Assembly (NCBI GenBank): GCA_017428635.1 | Contig: JAFRQK010000051.1 | Span: 1 to 64,000 of the forward strand | Reading direction: 5' to 3' | Source of the DNA: Clostridia bacterium | GTDB lineage: Bacteria; Bacillota; Clostridia; Oscillospirales; CAG-272 | Length of the DNA stretch: 64,000 nucleotides | Part shown: positions 16,658 to 25,492 of the stretch, one piece after another | How positions within the stretch are numbered: position 1 is the stretch's first letter | Layout of the letters: every line of letters begins with the position of its first letter | Program-made: the position numbers and the translations under genes | The notes under the pieces: model-generated | Seen by the model: only the letters and a program-made list of their open reading frames with translations | What the model was told of the DNA's origin: nothing | The model's database searches: none

Positions 16658-17818
16658 TCAGTCATCGTATCGCACGGACGTGATCTCATTCAAACCGTCC
16701 CGGTATTTTTCAAAAGAAAACTCCGCAGCGCGCTCGAGCGCTTTCCTACGGTAGATTTCCGATTTGTCCTTGTCGGAGAGAAGACCGACGATCGCCCGGG
16801 CGAGCAGCCTGTCGTCATCCGTTATTTCGCGCGCGTTTTCTCTGGACCCCGCCGGTTTCACGAGGATCCCGTATTCCGCCTCTTCGACCGAATCAGTGTG
16901 CTTCAGTTCCCCTTCTCCCCCGAGGATCTCTCGCGGTCCGCTCGGGCAATCGACGGAGACGGCGGGAAGGAACGTCATCCCTTCCACCAGAGCGTTCGGA
17001 AATCCCTCGGAAAAAGACGGCAGAACGTACACGTCCGACTTTGAGATATACTTGAACGGATTACTGCGGAAACCGATCAAGCTCACCTCTTCTTTCAGAC
17101 GGAGGAAATCGATCAGATCTTCGAGCTCTCCGCGCATTTCGCCCTCTCCGATGATAAGAAGCTGAACGTCCGGGACGCGCTCGCGCACGAGACTGAACGC
17201 TTTTATAAGGCGATAGTGATTCTTTATAACGTTCAGTCTTCCGTGAGTAACAACGGTCTTCTTTGAAAAATCGAAGTCGTCAACCGGCTCCTCCCCTAGC
17301 GCCCTTATCCCGTTTATGTCAAACGGATTGTACAGCACGAAAGTCTTTTCGGAAACGCGGGGAAAGAGGGCGTCTATACGCTGCTTTATTTCCCGGGAAC
17401 AGCATACGATGCAGTCGCCGCGGCGGTATTGAAACTTTGAGAGAAAAGAACCGTCCGCAGACGCGAAGCCGCGGATATTGATTATTTTTTTACATCTGCC
17501 CCCGCTAAGGATATTCGTAAGATTCGCCGTCGGACCGAAAGAGATACAAACGTCGATCCGGCTTTTTTTCTTCAGTCTTCGAACCCTGGCGCCTCTCTTC
17601 AACGCCTGTACCGTTTTCCCGACCTTTCCGTTTTTATGAGGGAGATCAAGGTCAAGAATATTAACGGAAGTTTCGTATACGGGATCCGAGGAATCGAACA
17701 GAGCGATCGACACGTCGTTGCCGTTTCCCGCAAGGATCTCCGCGGTCTTGACAGCAGTGCGCTCCGCTCCTCCCAAGTGCAGATTCGGAACGAGGACCAG
17801 TATCCGTTTTTTCATCAT
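16658..17818 (-). CDS. GT4-family glycosyltransferase
   Basis: A GT-B glycosyltransferase of about 386 residues. LVPNLHLGGAERTAVKTAEI is the N-terminal glycine loop, VTHGRLNVIKNHYRLIKAF opens the second domain, and FSEGFPNALVEGMTF contains E-x7-E. The open frame begins at a TTG (17833), but the tandem ATG codons at 17818 and 17815 are better placed relative to GTGGA upstream. It is in the same unit as the flanking ATP-grasp and glycosyltransferase genes, 15 bp from the former. The substrate is unknown. Confidence 0.88.
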   Translation of the reverse strand: MMKKRILVLVPNLHLGGAERTAVKTAEILAGNGNDVSIALFDSSDPVYETSVNILDLDLPHKNGKVGKTVQALKRGARVRRLKKKSRIDVCISFGPTANLTNILSGGRCKKIINIRGFASADGSFLSKFQYRRGDCIVCCSREIKQRIDALFPRVSEKTFVLYNPFDINGIRALGEEPVDDFDFSKKTVVTHGRLNVIKNHYRLIKAFSLVRERVPDVQLLIIGEGEMRGELEDLIDFLRLKEEVSLIGFRSNPFKYISKSDVYVLPSFSEGFPNALVEGMTFLPAVSVDCPSGPREILGGEGELKHTDSVEEAEYGILVKPAGSRENAREITDDDRLLARAIVGLLSDKDKSEIYRRKALERAAEFSFEKYRDGLNEITSVRYDD

Positions 17819-17860
17819 CACATCCACTTTCAAAGAAAAAATACAAAGGAAACAGCCGGG

Positions 17861-18976
17861 TCAGAATAACATCTCGTAATTCTTTACGACCCGTTTTATG
17901 TCGTACCTTTCTTCAACTGCCGACCGATTCCTGCGAACTCTTATTCGTCTGCCCTCTTCCGGTTCGGAAAGAGCGCTCTCGATCGCCTTCGCCAGCGCTT
18001 CAGCGTCACCCGGTTTTACGGTGCGCTCCTCATCGTCCAGAATACGCCGCGCGTCGCCTACGTCCGTCGTCACGCACGGGCATCCGCACGCCATCGCCTG
18101 CAGCAGGGTGTTAGGGAACGCTTCTCCCGCAGAATGGAGAACGTAGAGATCGCTCGCCGAAAACAGCGTCGGTATATCGTGCCTCATGCCGAGAAGGAAC
18201 ACGTCCTCGTCGACCCGGAGACCTGCCGCCCTTAAAAGCGCCGTCAACCGTTCGTTATCCTTCGTAACTCCCGATCCGCACATCAGCGCGACGGTATCGG
18301 GCATATCTTTGTGAACGCGTCCGAAAGCCGTGATGAACGTCGGAAGATCCTTGATCGGCAGGTCCTTTGCCGCCGATATGACGATCTTTTTTCCGTCCGG
18401 TACGCCGAGCTCGTCTCTTATCTTCCGATCCGCCCCCGGAACGCGAGAGTATTCTTCCGTATCGCATCCGTTTTCGAGCACTGCCCCGGTTTCCCGACAG
18501 TACCCCGCCTCTTCATGAACGCGGCGCGCCTCATTCCCGTTATAGGCGATCAGATCGACTTTTCCGCTGCGTCTCGCGCACAGACCGTTGGCAATGATCG
18601 TCGAGCGGCTGTTGTTCTCTTTGTCCAGATTGCCGTGCCGTATGTTCCAGATGATCCTGCCGCCCTTTTTCCGCTCTTTCCTGAACGCCGCCTCTCCGAT
18701 AAAACAGGCGTGATACATCCAGCAGCAGAGCGTATCGGTCCCCGATAACAGTTTTTTCAACTTAAAAAAAACCGATACGGGCCTTTTTTTGAAAGGGAGG
18801 ACCGTCAGATCCACGCCCAGGTCTTTGATCGGATCCTCATAGTACGATCCCTGTCCCAGACTTATGACTCTGTGGACCGTGTCCGGACCGCTTTTGTTGA
18901 GAAGCACCTGATAAAGCATCGTTTCCGCTCCGCCGAGTCCGAGCCCGATTATCAGATGCGTTACACGTTTTGGCAT
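17861..18976 (-). CDS. GT4-family glycosyltransferase
   Basis: A 371-residue GT-B enzyme. THLIIGLGLGGAETMLYQVL is the acceptor-side loop; ISAAKDLPIKDLPTFITAF replaces the more usual gR-l-v-K segment; SAGEAFPNTLLQAMACG carries E-x7-E. A GAGGA site precedes ATG 18976. It lies after the acetyltransferase-like gene and before another GT4 gene. A possible weak hairpin with a T-run at about 19013-19052 separates it from the upstream reading frame, but both are probably in one transcript. Confidence 0.88.
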   Translation of the reverse strand: MPKRVTHLIIGLGLGGAETMLYQVLLNKSGPDTVHRVISLGQGSYYEDPIKDLGVDLTVLPFKKRPVSVFFKLKKLLSGTDTLCCWMYHACFIGEAAFRKERKKGGRIIWNIRHGNLDKENNSRSTIIANGLCARRSGKVDLIAYNGNEARRVHEEAGYCRETGAVLENGCDTEEYSRVPGADRKIRDELGVPDGKKIVISAAKDLPIKDLPTFITAFGRVHKDMPDTVALMCGSGVTKDNERLTALLRAAGLRVDEDVFLLGMRHDIPTLFSASDLYVLHSAGEAFPNTLLQAMACGCPCVTTDVGDARRILDDEERTVKPGDAEALAKAIESALSEPEEGRRIRVRRNRSAVEERYDIKRVVKNYEMLF

Positions 18977-19051
18977 TTATTCGTCCTCACACAGGTACGT
19001 CAAAAATAACGGAATAAAACCGCGAACGTGTCTGTAACCATTCGACGGTTT

Positions 19052-19575
19052 TTACTGTTCTTTGCTCTCGAGAATTCGCAAGACTTCCTTTTTCTTGTCC
19101 TGCTTATATGCCGTTTTATCGTATTCAGGGCAGTTGATGATACACTTTTCCATATATTCGGGGACAGTCGTGATTTTTTTTGCAGGATTACCGCCCACGA
19201 CCGTATCCGGTTCCACGTCTTTCGTCACAACGCTTCCGGCAGCGACGATCGAATTCGGACCTATTGTCACGCCCGGCAGAATAATTGATCCCAGCCCTAT
19301 GAAACAATTGTCCTTGATCACGATCTTCCCGTACTTGATGACGTCCTTGGCGCGCTCGGTATCTCTGATCACCCACGTCGCTCCGTCATGAGTAATGAAC
19401 CGACCCCCCCCGAAATTTCTACGTGATTACCTATCTCGACCAACCACGGTTCCGAGCCGAAATCAGTTGAAAAAAACTTACAGTTTTCACCGACTTTGAC
19501 CCCGATTTCTCTTGCGTATTTAATCGGATCCCTTTTCGATTTCCATAAAGCGGTAAGCTTTTTGACGACACCCAT
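19052..19575 (-). pseudogene. Hexapeptide-repeat acetyltransferase, frameshifted in a G8 tract
   Basis: Two overlapping frames together make one left-handed beta-helix acetyltransferase of the CatB/LacA/capsule type. The N-terminal piece (19575 to about 19404) ends with VEIGNHVEISGG, and the C-terminal piece (to 19052) has RDTERAKDVIKYGKIVIKDN, GLGSIILPGVTIG and AAGSVVTKDV, the usual hexapeptide repeats. The frame breaks exactly at a run of eight G on the coding strand (19404-19411). One extra G restores ISGGGRFITHDGATWV, the expected sequence at this family's catalytic His-Asp. Start ATG 19575 has GGAGAG upstream. The break may be a sequencing error, a real mutation, or a slippage switch. 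Confidence 0.8.
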
Positions 19576-19611
19576 AATTCTCTCCAAAGTAATAAAAAAT
19601 ACAGTATATTC

Positions 19612-19673
19612 ATTATATCACACAGCAAAAAAAAAGCAACCCTTACCCGGATCGCAAAATCGATCAAAAAACG
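19612..19673 (-). promoter_or_regulatory. Promoter of the glycosyltransferase unit, same element as ald
   Basis: On the minus strand, TTGCTT (19634-19639) and TATAAT (19612-19617) have a 16-bp spacer. An imperfect inverted repeat (GCAACCC 19636-19642 with GGATCGC 19649-19655) and a T-run contain the -35, as at 14404 and 22332. Confidence 0.72.
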
Positions 19674-19717
19674 TGATTCCGCGAAATTACAGAGTGTTTT
19701 CAACGTATGCGCCGAGC

Positions 19718-19750
19718 GCAAAAAGAAAACGCGGGCGTCCCGCCCGCGTT
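19718..19750 (-). terminator. Terminator of the amino acid ABC unit
   Basis: AACGCGGGCG (19728-19737) pairs with CGCCCGCGTT (19741-19750) across a 3-nt loop; a TTTTCTTTTT tail follows on the minus strand. It lies 12 bp after the ATPase stop. Confidence 0.88.
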
Positions 19751-19761
19751 TCATTCGCCGT

Positions 19762-20511
19762 TTATTCGTTTGACGTGTTTCTGAATCTCGACAGGAACGC
19801 CTTCGTCTCTTCTTTCCGGGGATCGTCGAATATCTCGGCGGGAGTTCCCTCTTCGCAGATTACGCCGTTGTTCATATAGATAACCCTCGTGCTTACGTCT
19901 TTCGCAAACGCCATCTCATGGGTCACGACGATCATCGTCATTCCGCTCTCGGTGAGGGACTTCATTACCGCAAGAACTTCCCCTACCATCTCGGGATCGA
20001 GAGCGGACGTCGGTTCGTCGAACAGCAGGATCTCGGGATCCATAGCCAGCGCGCGCGCGATCGCGACTCGCTGTTTCTGTCCGCCTGACAGCTGTTTCGG
20101 TTTGGCGTTCACGAACGGCGCCATGCCGACGTGTTCGAGATATTTCATCGCGTTCGCCTTCGCCTCGCCCGCGCTTTTCCGGAGGACGGTGCGCTGACCG
20201 GTCGTGCAGTTTTTGAGAACCGTCATATTGTTGAAGAGATTGAACGACTGAAAAACCATCCCGACGTGCGAGCGGTATTCGGGCGCCTTGACGTCCCGCG
20301 ACAGTATGTTGACGCCGTGGTACAGTATTTCTCCCGCGCTCGGAGTCTCGAGCAGATTCATACAGCGCAGAAGCGTGCTTTTACCCGAACCCGACGCTCC
20401 GATGATGCTTATCACGTCGCCGCGTCTTACCGTGAAGTCGATATCGCGGAGCACGGTATTGCTGCCGAACCTTTTCGACAGATGTTTTACTTCGATTATA
20501 ACGTCGTTCAT
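19762..20511 (-). CDS. Polar amino acid ABC transporter ATPase (GlnQ-like)
   Basis: The 249-residue ATPase of an amino acid importer. Walker [10 protein letters not shown] (about 37-45), Q-loop MVFQSFNLF, signature [16 protein letters not shown], Walker [21 protein letters not shown] and the H-loop VVTHEM are all intact and match the GlnQ/HisP group. It overlaps the permease gene by 4 bp. With the permease and lipoprotein it forms a complete high-affinity importer. Confidence 0.95.
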   Translation of the reverse strand: MNDVIIEVKHLSKRFGSNTVLRDIDFTVRRGDVISIIGASGSGKSTLLRCMNLLETPSAGEILYHGVNILSRDVKAPEYRSHVGMVFQSFNLFNNMTVLKNCTTGQRTVLRKSAGEAKANAMKYLEHVGMAPFVNAKPKQLSGGQKQRVAIARALAMDPEILLFDEPTSALDPEMVGEVLAVMKSLTESGMTMIVVTHEMAFAKDVSTRVIYMNNGVICEEGTPAEIFDDPRKEETKAFLSRFRNTSNE

Positions 20512-21347
20512 CTGCGGGCGCTCCTTTTTCTTCCGCTCGGGTAATTGATCATTCCGCTCGTGTGCGCCAGCGAATCGGTCGTGGCGAGATCATAATTCTC
20601 CGGCCCGTCCATCAGCCTCTCCCAAAGGCGAAGCAGCAGCGAGCATACGACCGTCATGAACAGATAAATGAACATCGTGACCAGAGCCGACGGGAAGTAC
20701 AGATACGTGGCTCCGACGTACGCTTTGTGCGCGGCGAACAACTCGGCGTACCCGATAATGAACATTACCGAGGTATCCTTGATGTTGATGATAAGGTTGT
20801 TGCCGATCTGCGGGATGATGTTCCTGAGCGTCTGCGGCAGTATGACTTTCACCATCGTCTGAAAGTGATTCATGCCGATAGCCATCGCGCCCTCTGTCTG
20901 ACCGGCGTCGATCGAGAGGATACCCCCCCTCACGGTCTCCGCCATATAGGCGCCCGTGTTGATCGAAACGACGACGTACGCCGCCGTGATCACGTCGAAG
21001 CGCAGCGAGTTGTTCGTGAGATACGGCAGGCCGAAATAGATGAAGACCGCCTGAAGGATCATCGGGGTACCGCGGAACACTTCAACGTAAACGCGGATCA
21101 CGATCTTAACGATCCAAACGACCGCCTTCTTGATAAAGAAGTCGCTCTTCTGATACTTCAGGGTCTGAAGAATACCGCACAGCAGCCCGATAAGACAGCC
21201 GACCGCCGTCGCAACGACGGCGAGAAGGATCGTATCGCGCGCGCCGCGAAGATACTGACCGGACGACTGCGACCAGAGGGTGCAGACGTCCTCCCACAGC
21301 TTCGAGAACACGCCCCCCGCCGCGTCGGCGAGTATTACAGAATTCAT
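20508..21347 (-). CDS. Polar amino acid ABC transporter permease
   Basis: A 279-residue HisM/GlnP-type permease. It has an N-terminal segment, [19 protein letters not shown] as the start of the permease fold, [20 protein letters not shown], and the EAA-like loop with [20 protein letters not shown], which docks on the ATPase. There are about five or six membrane segments. It lies 16 bp after the binding protein gene and overlaps the ATPase start. Substrate class is assigned by family; the exact amino acid is unknown. Confidence 0.93.
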   Translation of the reverse strand: MNSVILADAAGGVFSKLWEDVCTLWSQSSGQYLRGARDTILLAVVATAVGCLIGLLCGILQTLKYQKSDFFIKKAVVWIVKIVIRVYVEVFRGTPMILQAVFIYFGLPYLTNNSLRFDVITAAYVVVSINTGAYMAETVRGGILSIDAGQTEGAMAIGMNHFQTMVKVILPQTLRNIIPQIGNNLIINIKDTSVMFIIGYAELFAAHKAYVGATYLYFPSALVTMFIYLFMTVVCSLLLRLWERLMDGPENYDLATTDSLAHTSGMINYPSGRKRSARR

Positions 21348-21363
21348 CGTTTCCGCTTACCGG

Positions 21364-22209
21364 TCAATCGTTGGAGACGGGCTGGATCTTTATCGCTTCT
21401 TCCATGAGAGCGTTAAAGTCGTCGGCGTTCATTTTCTGAACGACGCTGTTGATGGCGTCGAGCAGTTCGGTGTTGCCCTTCTGCACGGAAATACCGATAT
21501 TTATGTCGCCTTCATCAACTGCGAAGTCGCCGTCCGTCCCGGCAAAATCAAGAATTTTCATATCAGGGTATGCGATAACGGCAGCCTGCGCCGTAGGCAT
21601 GTCGGTGCATACGAAATCTACCTCTCCGGTCTCAAGCGCCATAAGCATGGCGGGAGCGCTCTCTTTTGCCGGAAGGATATTCGCTCCTTCGATCTGCGGC
21701 AGGCAGGTGTCGTACCAGATCGTTCCGAGCTGCGACGTGCAGGTCCCTTCCGCGAGGTCCGAGATGGAAGCCGCCGATGCGTAAGGACTGTCCGCTTTGA
21801 CAAGGCACACGATCGTCGCATAGAGGTACGGACCGGCGAAATCGACGCGCTCCATACGGTCCGCCGTCATGGACTGACCGGCGATAACGCAGTCGACCTG
21901 TCCCGTCTGGACCGCAGGAACGAGAGAATCCCAGTCGAGAGCAACTATCTCGAGATCCCAGCCGTTTGCTTCACAGATCTTCTTCGCCATCATAACGTCG
22001 TATCCGTTGGCGTAGTTCGTCGTGCCCTTGATCGGGACGGCGCCGTTCGAATCGTCGCTCTGCGTCCAGTTATACGGAGCGTAAGCGCATTCCATGGCGA
22101 CGGACAGAGTCTTTTTCTCCGCGCCGCTTTCCCCGTTTCCGCAGGACGCCAGAAGCGTGAGCGTAAATACCGCCGCGACGGCGAGAATGACCGAGATCAG
22201 TTTTTTCAT
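21364..22209 (-). CDS. Amino acid ABC transporter substrate-binding lipoprotein
   Basis: The 281-residue family 3 binding protein. The signal peptide ends in lipobox LLASC with C23 as the lipidated residue. The mature part has KTLSVAMECAYAPYNW, GYDVMMAKKICEANGW and DCVIAGQSMTADRMERVDFA, the usual ligand-cleft blocks of amino acid receptors. GAAGG before ATG 22209 fits. It is the first gene of the ABC unit, driven by the promoter at 22332-22360. Confidence 0.94.
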   Translation of the reverse strand: MKKLISVILAVAAVFTLTLLASCGNGESGAEKKTLSVAMECAYAPYNWTQSDDSNGAVPIKGTTNYANGYDVMMAKKICEANGWDLEIVALDWDSLVPAVQTGQVDCVIAGQSMTADRMERVDFAGPYLYATIVCLVKADSPYASAASISDLAEGTCTSQLGTIWYDTCLPQIEGANILPAKESAPAMLMALETGEVDFVCTDMPTAQAAVIAYPDMKILDFAGTDGDFAVDEGDINIGISVQKGNTELLDAINSVVQKMNADDFNALMEEAIKIQPVSND

Positions 22210-22331
22210 TTTCGTACCTTCTTTCTTATTTGAAACAAATGTATTTTGACCGCAAAAAACGCGGTTAAAATCCGAACGTTCCCCTTTTTCCCGGGTTTTT
22301 ATCCTGAAAGGCAGGTGAATATTTATACCGT

Positions 22332-22395
22332 ATTATATCATTTTTATAAGAAAAAGGCAACCCGTGAAAGGTTGCAAAAATGTTTGAAAAAAACG
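22332..22395 (-). promoter_or_regulatory. Promoter of the ABC unit with perfect GCAACC/GGTTGC repeat
   Basis: On the minus strand, TTGCCT (22355-22360) and TATAAT (22332-22337) are 17 bp apart. GCAACC (22357-22362) and GGTTGC (22370-22375) make a perfect 6-bp inverted repeat followed by a T-run. This is the clearest of the three copies of the element. About 120 bp of leader lies between it and the ATG at 22209. Confidence 0.75.
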
Positions 22396-22443
22396 GGCGG
22401 CGCGCGGCGTTTGTATAGAAAATACACAAAAACCGCGCGGTTG

Positions 22444-22476
22444 GCAAAAAAAGAAAACGCGGGGGTCAACCCGCGT
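22444..22476 (-). terminator. Terminator of the LRR lipoprotein gene
   Basis: ACGCGGG (22457-22463) pairs with CCCGCGT (22470-22476) and a TTTTCTTTTTTT tail follows on the minus strand. The stem overlaps the last codons of the gene. Confidence 0.85.
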
Positions 22477-23308
22477 AATCATATACAATGGTATACCACG
22501 TCGGAGGCATCGCGCCCTCCGAGATCCCTATCTGTCCCCAGTCGGCGTCGTGTCCCCGGTAGTTGATCGTCAGAAGAGCGCCGCAATGGGCGAACGCGTA
22601 ATCTCTGATCTCTTCAAGCGTCTTCGGAAGGACGACTTCCTCAAGCGCTTCGCAGAACATGAAAGTCGCGTATCCGAGCGTTTCAAGCCCCTCGGGGACC
22701 GATACTTTTTTCAGCGCGGAGCAACGGTAAAACGCCTGATCCCCGAGCGTTTCGAGACTGTCGGGAAGTTCGATCTCCTCAAGCGCAGAACAATACATAA
22801 AAGCGTTTTTTTCGATCGTCTTCACAGAATCCGGCACGACGATCTTTCTGACGATCTCGTTATCGCGGAACGCCCAGACGTCGATACCGGTGACGGGGGA
22901 GCCGTCCGCCGGATCTTCCGACGGGATGACGACGGACGCCGATTTCCCGGAATAGGAATCAAGCCACGTCTGTCCGTCTTCCGTGCGTTTGAACTTGAAA
23001 TCTCCGTCCGAATCGGGTATCCCCTCGTATTCTTCCGTCTCCTCTCCGGTCTGCTCTTCCGTCGACGGTTCGACGTCGCTTCCCTCCGCGGTTTCCGCGA
23101 CGTCGGCGTCGGTCTCCGTTTCGGTACCGGCGGCGGAGTCCGCGGGCTCGGTGGCGAGCGGCTCGGTCTCGGGTTCTTCCGTCAGTGAAGCGGTCAGATC
23201 GGGAAGCAGCGATTCTATAGCTACTCCGGGCGTCTTTTCCCGGCATGCGGATAAGAGAGACGCCGTAAATATCAAGGCGATCAACGCCGCAAATATTCTT
23301 TTTTTCAT
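22466..23308 (-). CDS. BspA-type leucine-rich-repeat lipoprotein
   Basis: A surface lipoprotein of about 280 residues. Signal peptide 1-21 ends at lipobox LLSAC (C22). Residues about 35-90 are a low-complexity linker rich in Glu, Thr and Asp. The rest has four LRR_5 (Treponema/BspA) repeats recognisable as NAFMYCSALEEIELPDSLET, QAFYRCSALKKVSVP, ATFMFCEALEEVVLP and YAFAHCGALLTINY. Such proteins often bind host or bacterial surfaces. The ATG at 23308 is chosen because GGAGGG lies nine bases upstream; TTG 23326 and ATG 23314 are too close to it. Confidence 0.85.
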   Translation of the reverse strand: MKKRIFAALIALIFTASLLSACREKTPGVAIESLLPDLTASLTEEPETEPLATEPADSAAGTETETDADVAETAEGSDVEPSTEEQTGEETEEYEGIPDSDGDFKFKRTEDGQTWLDSYSGKSASVVIPSEDPADGSPVTGIDVWAFRDNEIVRKIVVPDSVKTIEKNAFMYCSALEEIELPDSLETLGDQAFYRCSALKKVSVPEGLETLGYATFMFCEALEEVVLPKTLEEIRDYAFAHCGALLTINYRGHDADWGQIGISEGAMPPTWYTIVYDYAG

Positions 23309-23346
23309 CTTCATTTCCCTCCCCAAAGGAGTGAGTGACGGGCAAT

Positions 23347-23375
23347 ATTATAACATTTTTTGAAAGAGATTTCAA
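23347..23375 (-). promoter_or_regulatory. Promoter of the LRR lipoprotein gene
   Basis: On the minus strand, TTGAAA (23370-23375) and TATAAT (23347-23352) have a 17-bp spacer. Confidence 0.72.
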
Positions 23376-23471
23376 CCCACCGTCCGGTTTCCGCCCGCGC
23401 AAGGCAAAACGGGAGTAATATTCAGGCTTAAAAAACGAAAATATAATTGGATCGGAGTACCCCTTTTCGTG

Positions 23472-23500
23472 TTGCAAAAAAGCGCGCTTTATGGTACAAT
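23472..23500 (+). promoter_or_regulatory. Promoter of the acyl-ligase/LRAT/Fak gene cluster
   Basis: TTGCAA (23472-23477) and TACAAT (23495-23500) have a 17-bp spacer. The leader holds an AGGGTTCCC/GGGACCCT stem-loop (about 23521-23549) before GGAGA and ATG 23566. I find no other convincing promoter until after 34490. Confidence 0.65.
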
Positions 23501-23565
23501 ATTTTGAATTATATCTATTATAGGGTTCCCCCGTCGAAACGGGACCCTCTTTGGAGACAGACGCG

Positions 23566-25488
23566 ATGGATTACGGACTCGGCGGATACAAAACGATAAA
23601 CGCTTTCGTTGAGGCGAAGCTCGACCGTTTCGAGAAATCGGCGCACGACCTTGAGACGATGTTCGGGCTGATGTTCAGCGAACGTGAAAACGTGATGTAC
23701 GAGAAAAGCGAAGGATACCGCATCAGGAAAACGACGTACGGCGAGGCGCAGGACGCCGCGCTGTCGATGGCGGGATCGCTCGGAACTCTGCTGCCCGGTC
23801 TTGAACATAATTCTGTCGTCGGTCTGTATCTTGACAACTCCCCGGAGTGGATCGAATGTTTCTGGGCGATAATCGCCGCGGGCTTCCGTCCGCTGCTCTT
23901 CAATATGCGCCTTTCCGACGCGGCGCTCGCCGACGCGGCGAGGACGGTCGGATGTACCGCCGTGATCTCGGAAAGCCGGGATCTCGGTCTGCGCCGGATC
24001 GACCCGTCCGAGCTTGCGAAAGACGGCGAGAGCGCCGGACGTCCTTTCGGGGAAGAGATCCTCGTGATGTCTTCGGGGACTACCGAACACGTCAAGATCT
24101 GCGCGTACTCCGGCGAGGAATTCTACCGTCAGGTCGTCGACAGTTATAATATCATCAAAAGGTGCCGGATCGTTAAAAAACATTGCGAGGGGTCGCTGAA
24201 ACTCCTCACTTTCCTGCCGTTTTATCACGTTTTCGGCCTTATCGCCGTTTATATCTGGTTCTCGTTTTTTTCGAGAACTTTCGTTCATCTCGCCGATCTG
24301 TCGGCCGAGACCGTCGTCAACACGATCAGGCGGCACAAGGTGACGCACATCTTCGCCGTACCGCTCTTCTGGGAAAGAGTGTACTCGCAGGCGATGAAGA
24401 CGATCAGATCCCGCGGCGAGAAGACCCTCGCCAAGTTCGAGCGCGGTATGAAGATCTACGACCGTCTGCCCGACGCCGCGGCGCGCGCGTTCTCGAAGAT
24501 CGCGTTCCGCGAGGTGCGGGACGGTCTTTTCGGATCGAGCATCCGTTTTCTCATCACGGGCGGCAGCGCCGTCCCCACGGAGGTGCTCCGGTTTTTCAAC
24601 GGGATCGGATACCGTCTCGCGAACGGCTACGGAATGTCCGAGATCGGGATCACGTCTTTTGAGACTTCGGCAAAGAAAAAGTATCTGCTCGGCGCATTCG
24701 TCGGCGCTCCGATGCAGTACGCGGAATACGGCATAAACGGCGGCGGCGAACTTCTCGTTCGCGGCAAAGTCATAGCGAAATACGTGATCGAAGACGGCGT
24801 CAGGAAGGAACCCGACGGCTGGTTCGCGACGCGCGACCTCGCCGAATGCGAGAACGGCCACTACAGGATCCTCGGCCGTCTGGACGATCTGATCGTCGCG
24901 CGAGGCGGGGAGAACCTCAACCCGAACCTCGTCGAGCCGCTCGTCACCCCGAAGGGGGCGCACGGCGTGTGCCTCATCGGGTGCGATTCGAGCGAGGGCA
25001 AAGTCTCCGTTCTGCTCGTGTCGGTCGGGAAGTATATATCAAAGGAAAAGCTGACCGCGATCGATGAAGAGACTCGCGGACTTATCGAATCGGCGGGTCT
25101 GTCCGGCCAGATCAGAAAGATCGCGTATATCGCCGAGCCGCTGCTGACCGGCGACGAGTTCAAACTCAACCGAAGACGGCTGGCGGACGAGTATTCCCGC
25201 GGCGTTTTCACCGAAAAGAGCGCCGACGACCCGGACGGCGCGGAACAGGCCGACGCCCTGACCGCGCGGATCATCTCGTATTTCTCCGTTGCGCTCGATT
25301 CCGAGGAGGGCGGGATCGGTCCCGATTCCGACTTCTTCCTTGACTGCGGCGGCGGTTCCATCGACTATTTCGCAATGATCTCGAAACTCCGCGACGAATT
25401 CGACGTGCCGTTCCCGACCGAGGGAGGAAAAGGACTGAATACGCCGCGCGGGATCGCCGACTTCATTAAGAGATCCGGAGGGATTTGA
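23566..25488 (+). CDS. AMP-forming acyl ligase fused to an acyl carrier domain
   Basis: This protein of about 640 residues has an ANL-type adenylating domain (about 1-530) and a C-terminal carrier domain (about 555-640). Ligase features are FLPFYHVFGLIA, LITGGSAVPTEV, LANGYGMSEIG and RILGRLDDLIV. The P-loop equivalent SSGTTEHVK departs from the usual SGTTGxPK, though Lys is kept. The carrier domain has DCGGGSIDYF, in which the serine near 598 should take phosphopantetheine. It probably activates a fatty acid and loads it on its own carrier. I use ATG 23566 with GGAGA upstream rather than TTG 23551. It is the first gene of the cluster, 4 bp from plsC-like gene one. Confidence 0.86.
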   Translation: MDYGLGGYKTINAFVEAKLDRFEKSAHDLETMFGLMFSERENVMYEKSEGYRIRKTTYGEAQDAALSMAGSLGTLLPGLEHNSVVGLYLDNSPEWIECFWAIIAAGFRPLLFNMRLSDAALADAARTVGCTAVISESRDLGLRRIDPSELAKDGESAGRPFGEEILVMSSGTTEHVKICAYSGEEFYRQVVDSYNIIKRCRIVKKHCEGSLKLLTFLPFYHVFGLIAVYIWFSFFSRTFVHLADLSAETVVNTIRRHKVTHIFAVPLFWERVYSQAMKTIRSRGEKTLAKFERGMKIYDRLPDAAARAFSKIAFREVRDGLFGSSIRFLITGGSAVPTEVLRFFNGIGYRLANGYGMSEIGITSFETSAKKKYLLGAFVGAPMQYAEYGINGGGELLVRGKVIAKYVIEDGVRKEPDGWFATRDLAECENGHYRILGRLDDLIVARGGENLNPNLVEPLVTPKGAHGVCLIGCDSSEGKVSVLLVSVGKYISKEKLTAIDEETRGLIESAGLSGQIRKIAYIAEPLLTGDEFKLNRRRLADEYSRGVFTEKSADDPDGAEQADALTARIISYFSVALDSEEGGIGPDSDFFLDCGGGSIDYFAMISKLRDEFDVPFPTEGGKGLNTPRGIADFIKRSGGI

Positions 25489-25492
25489 CCCG

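Noticed and set aside
23518..24963. A 481-codon minus-strand open frame
   Set aside because: It is antisense to the ligase-carrier fusion, with no motif support and no ribosome binding site.
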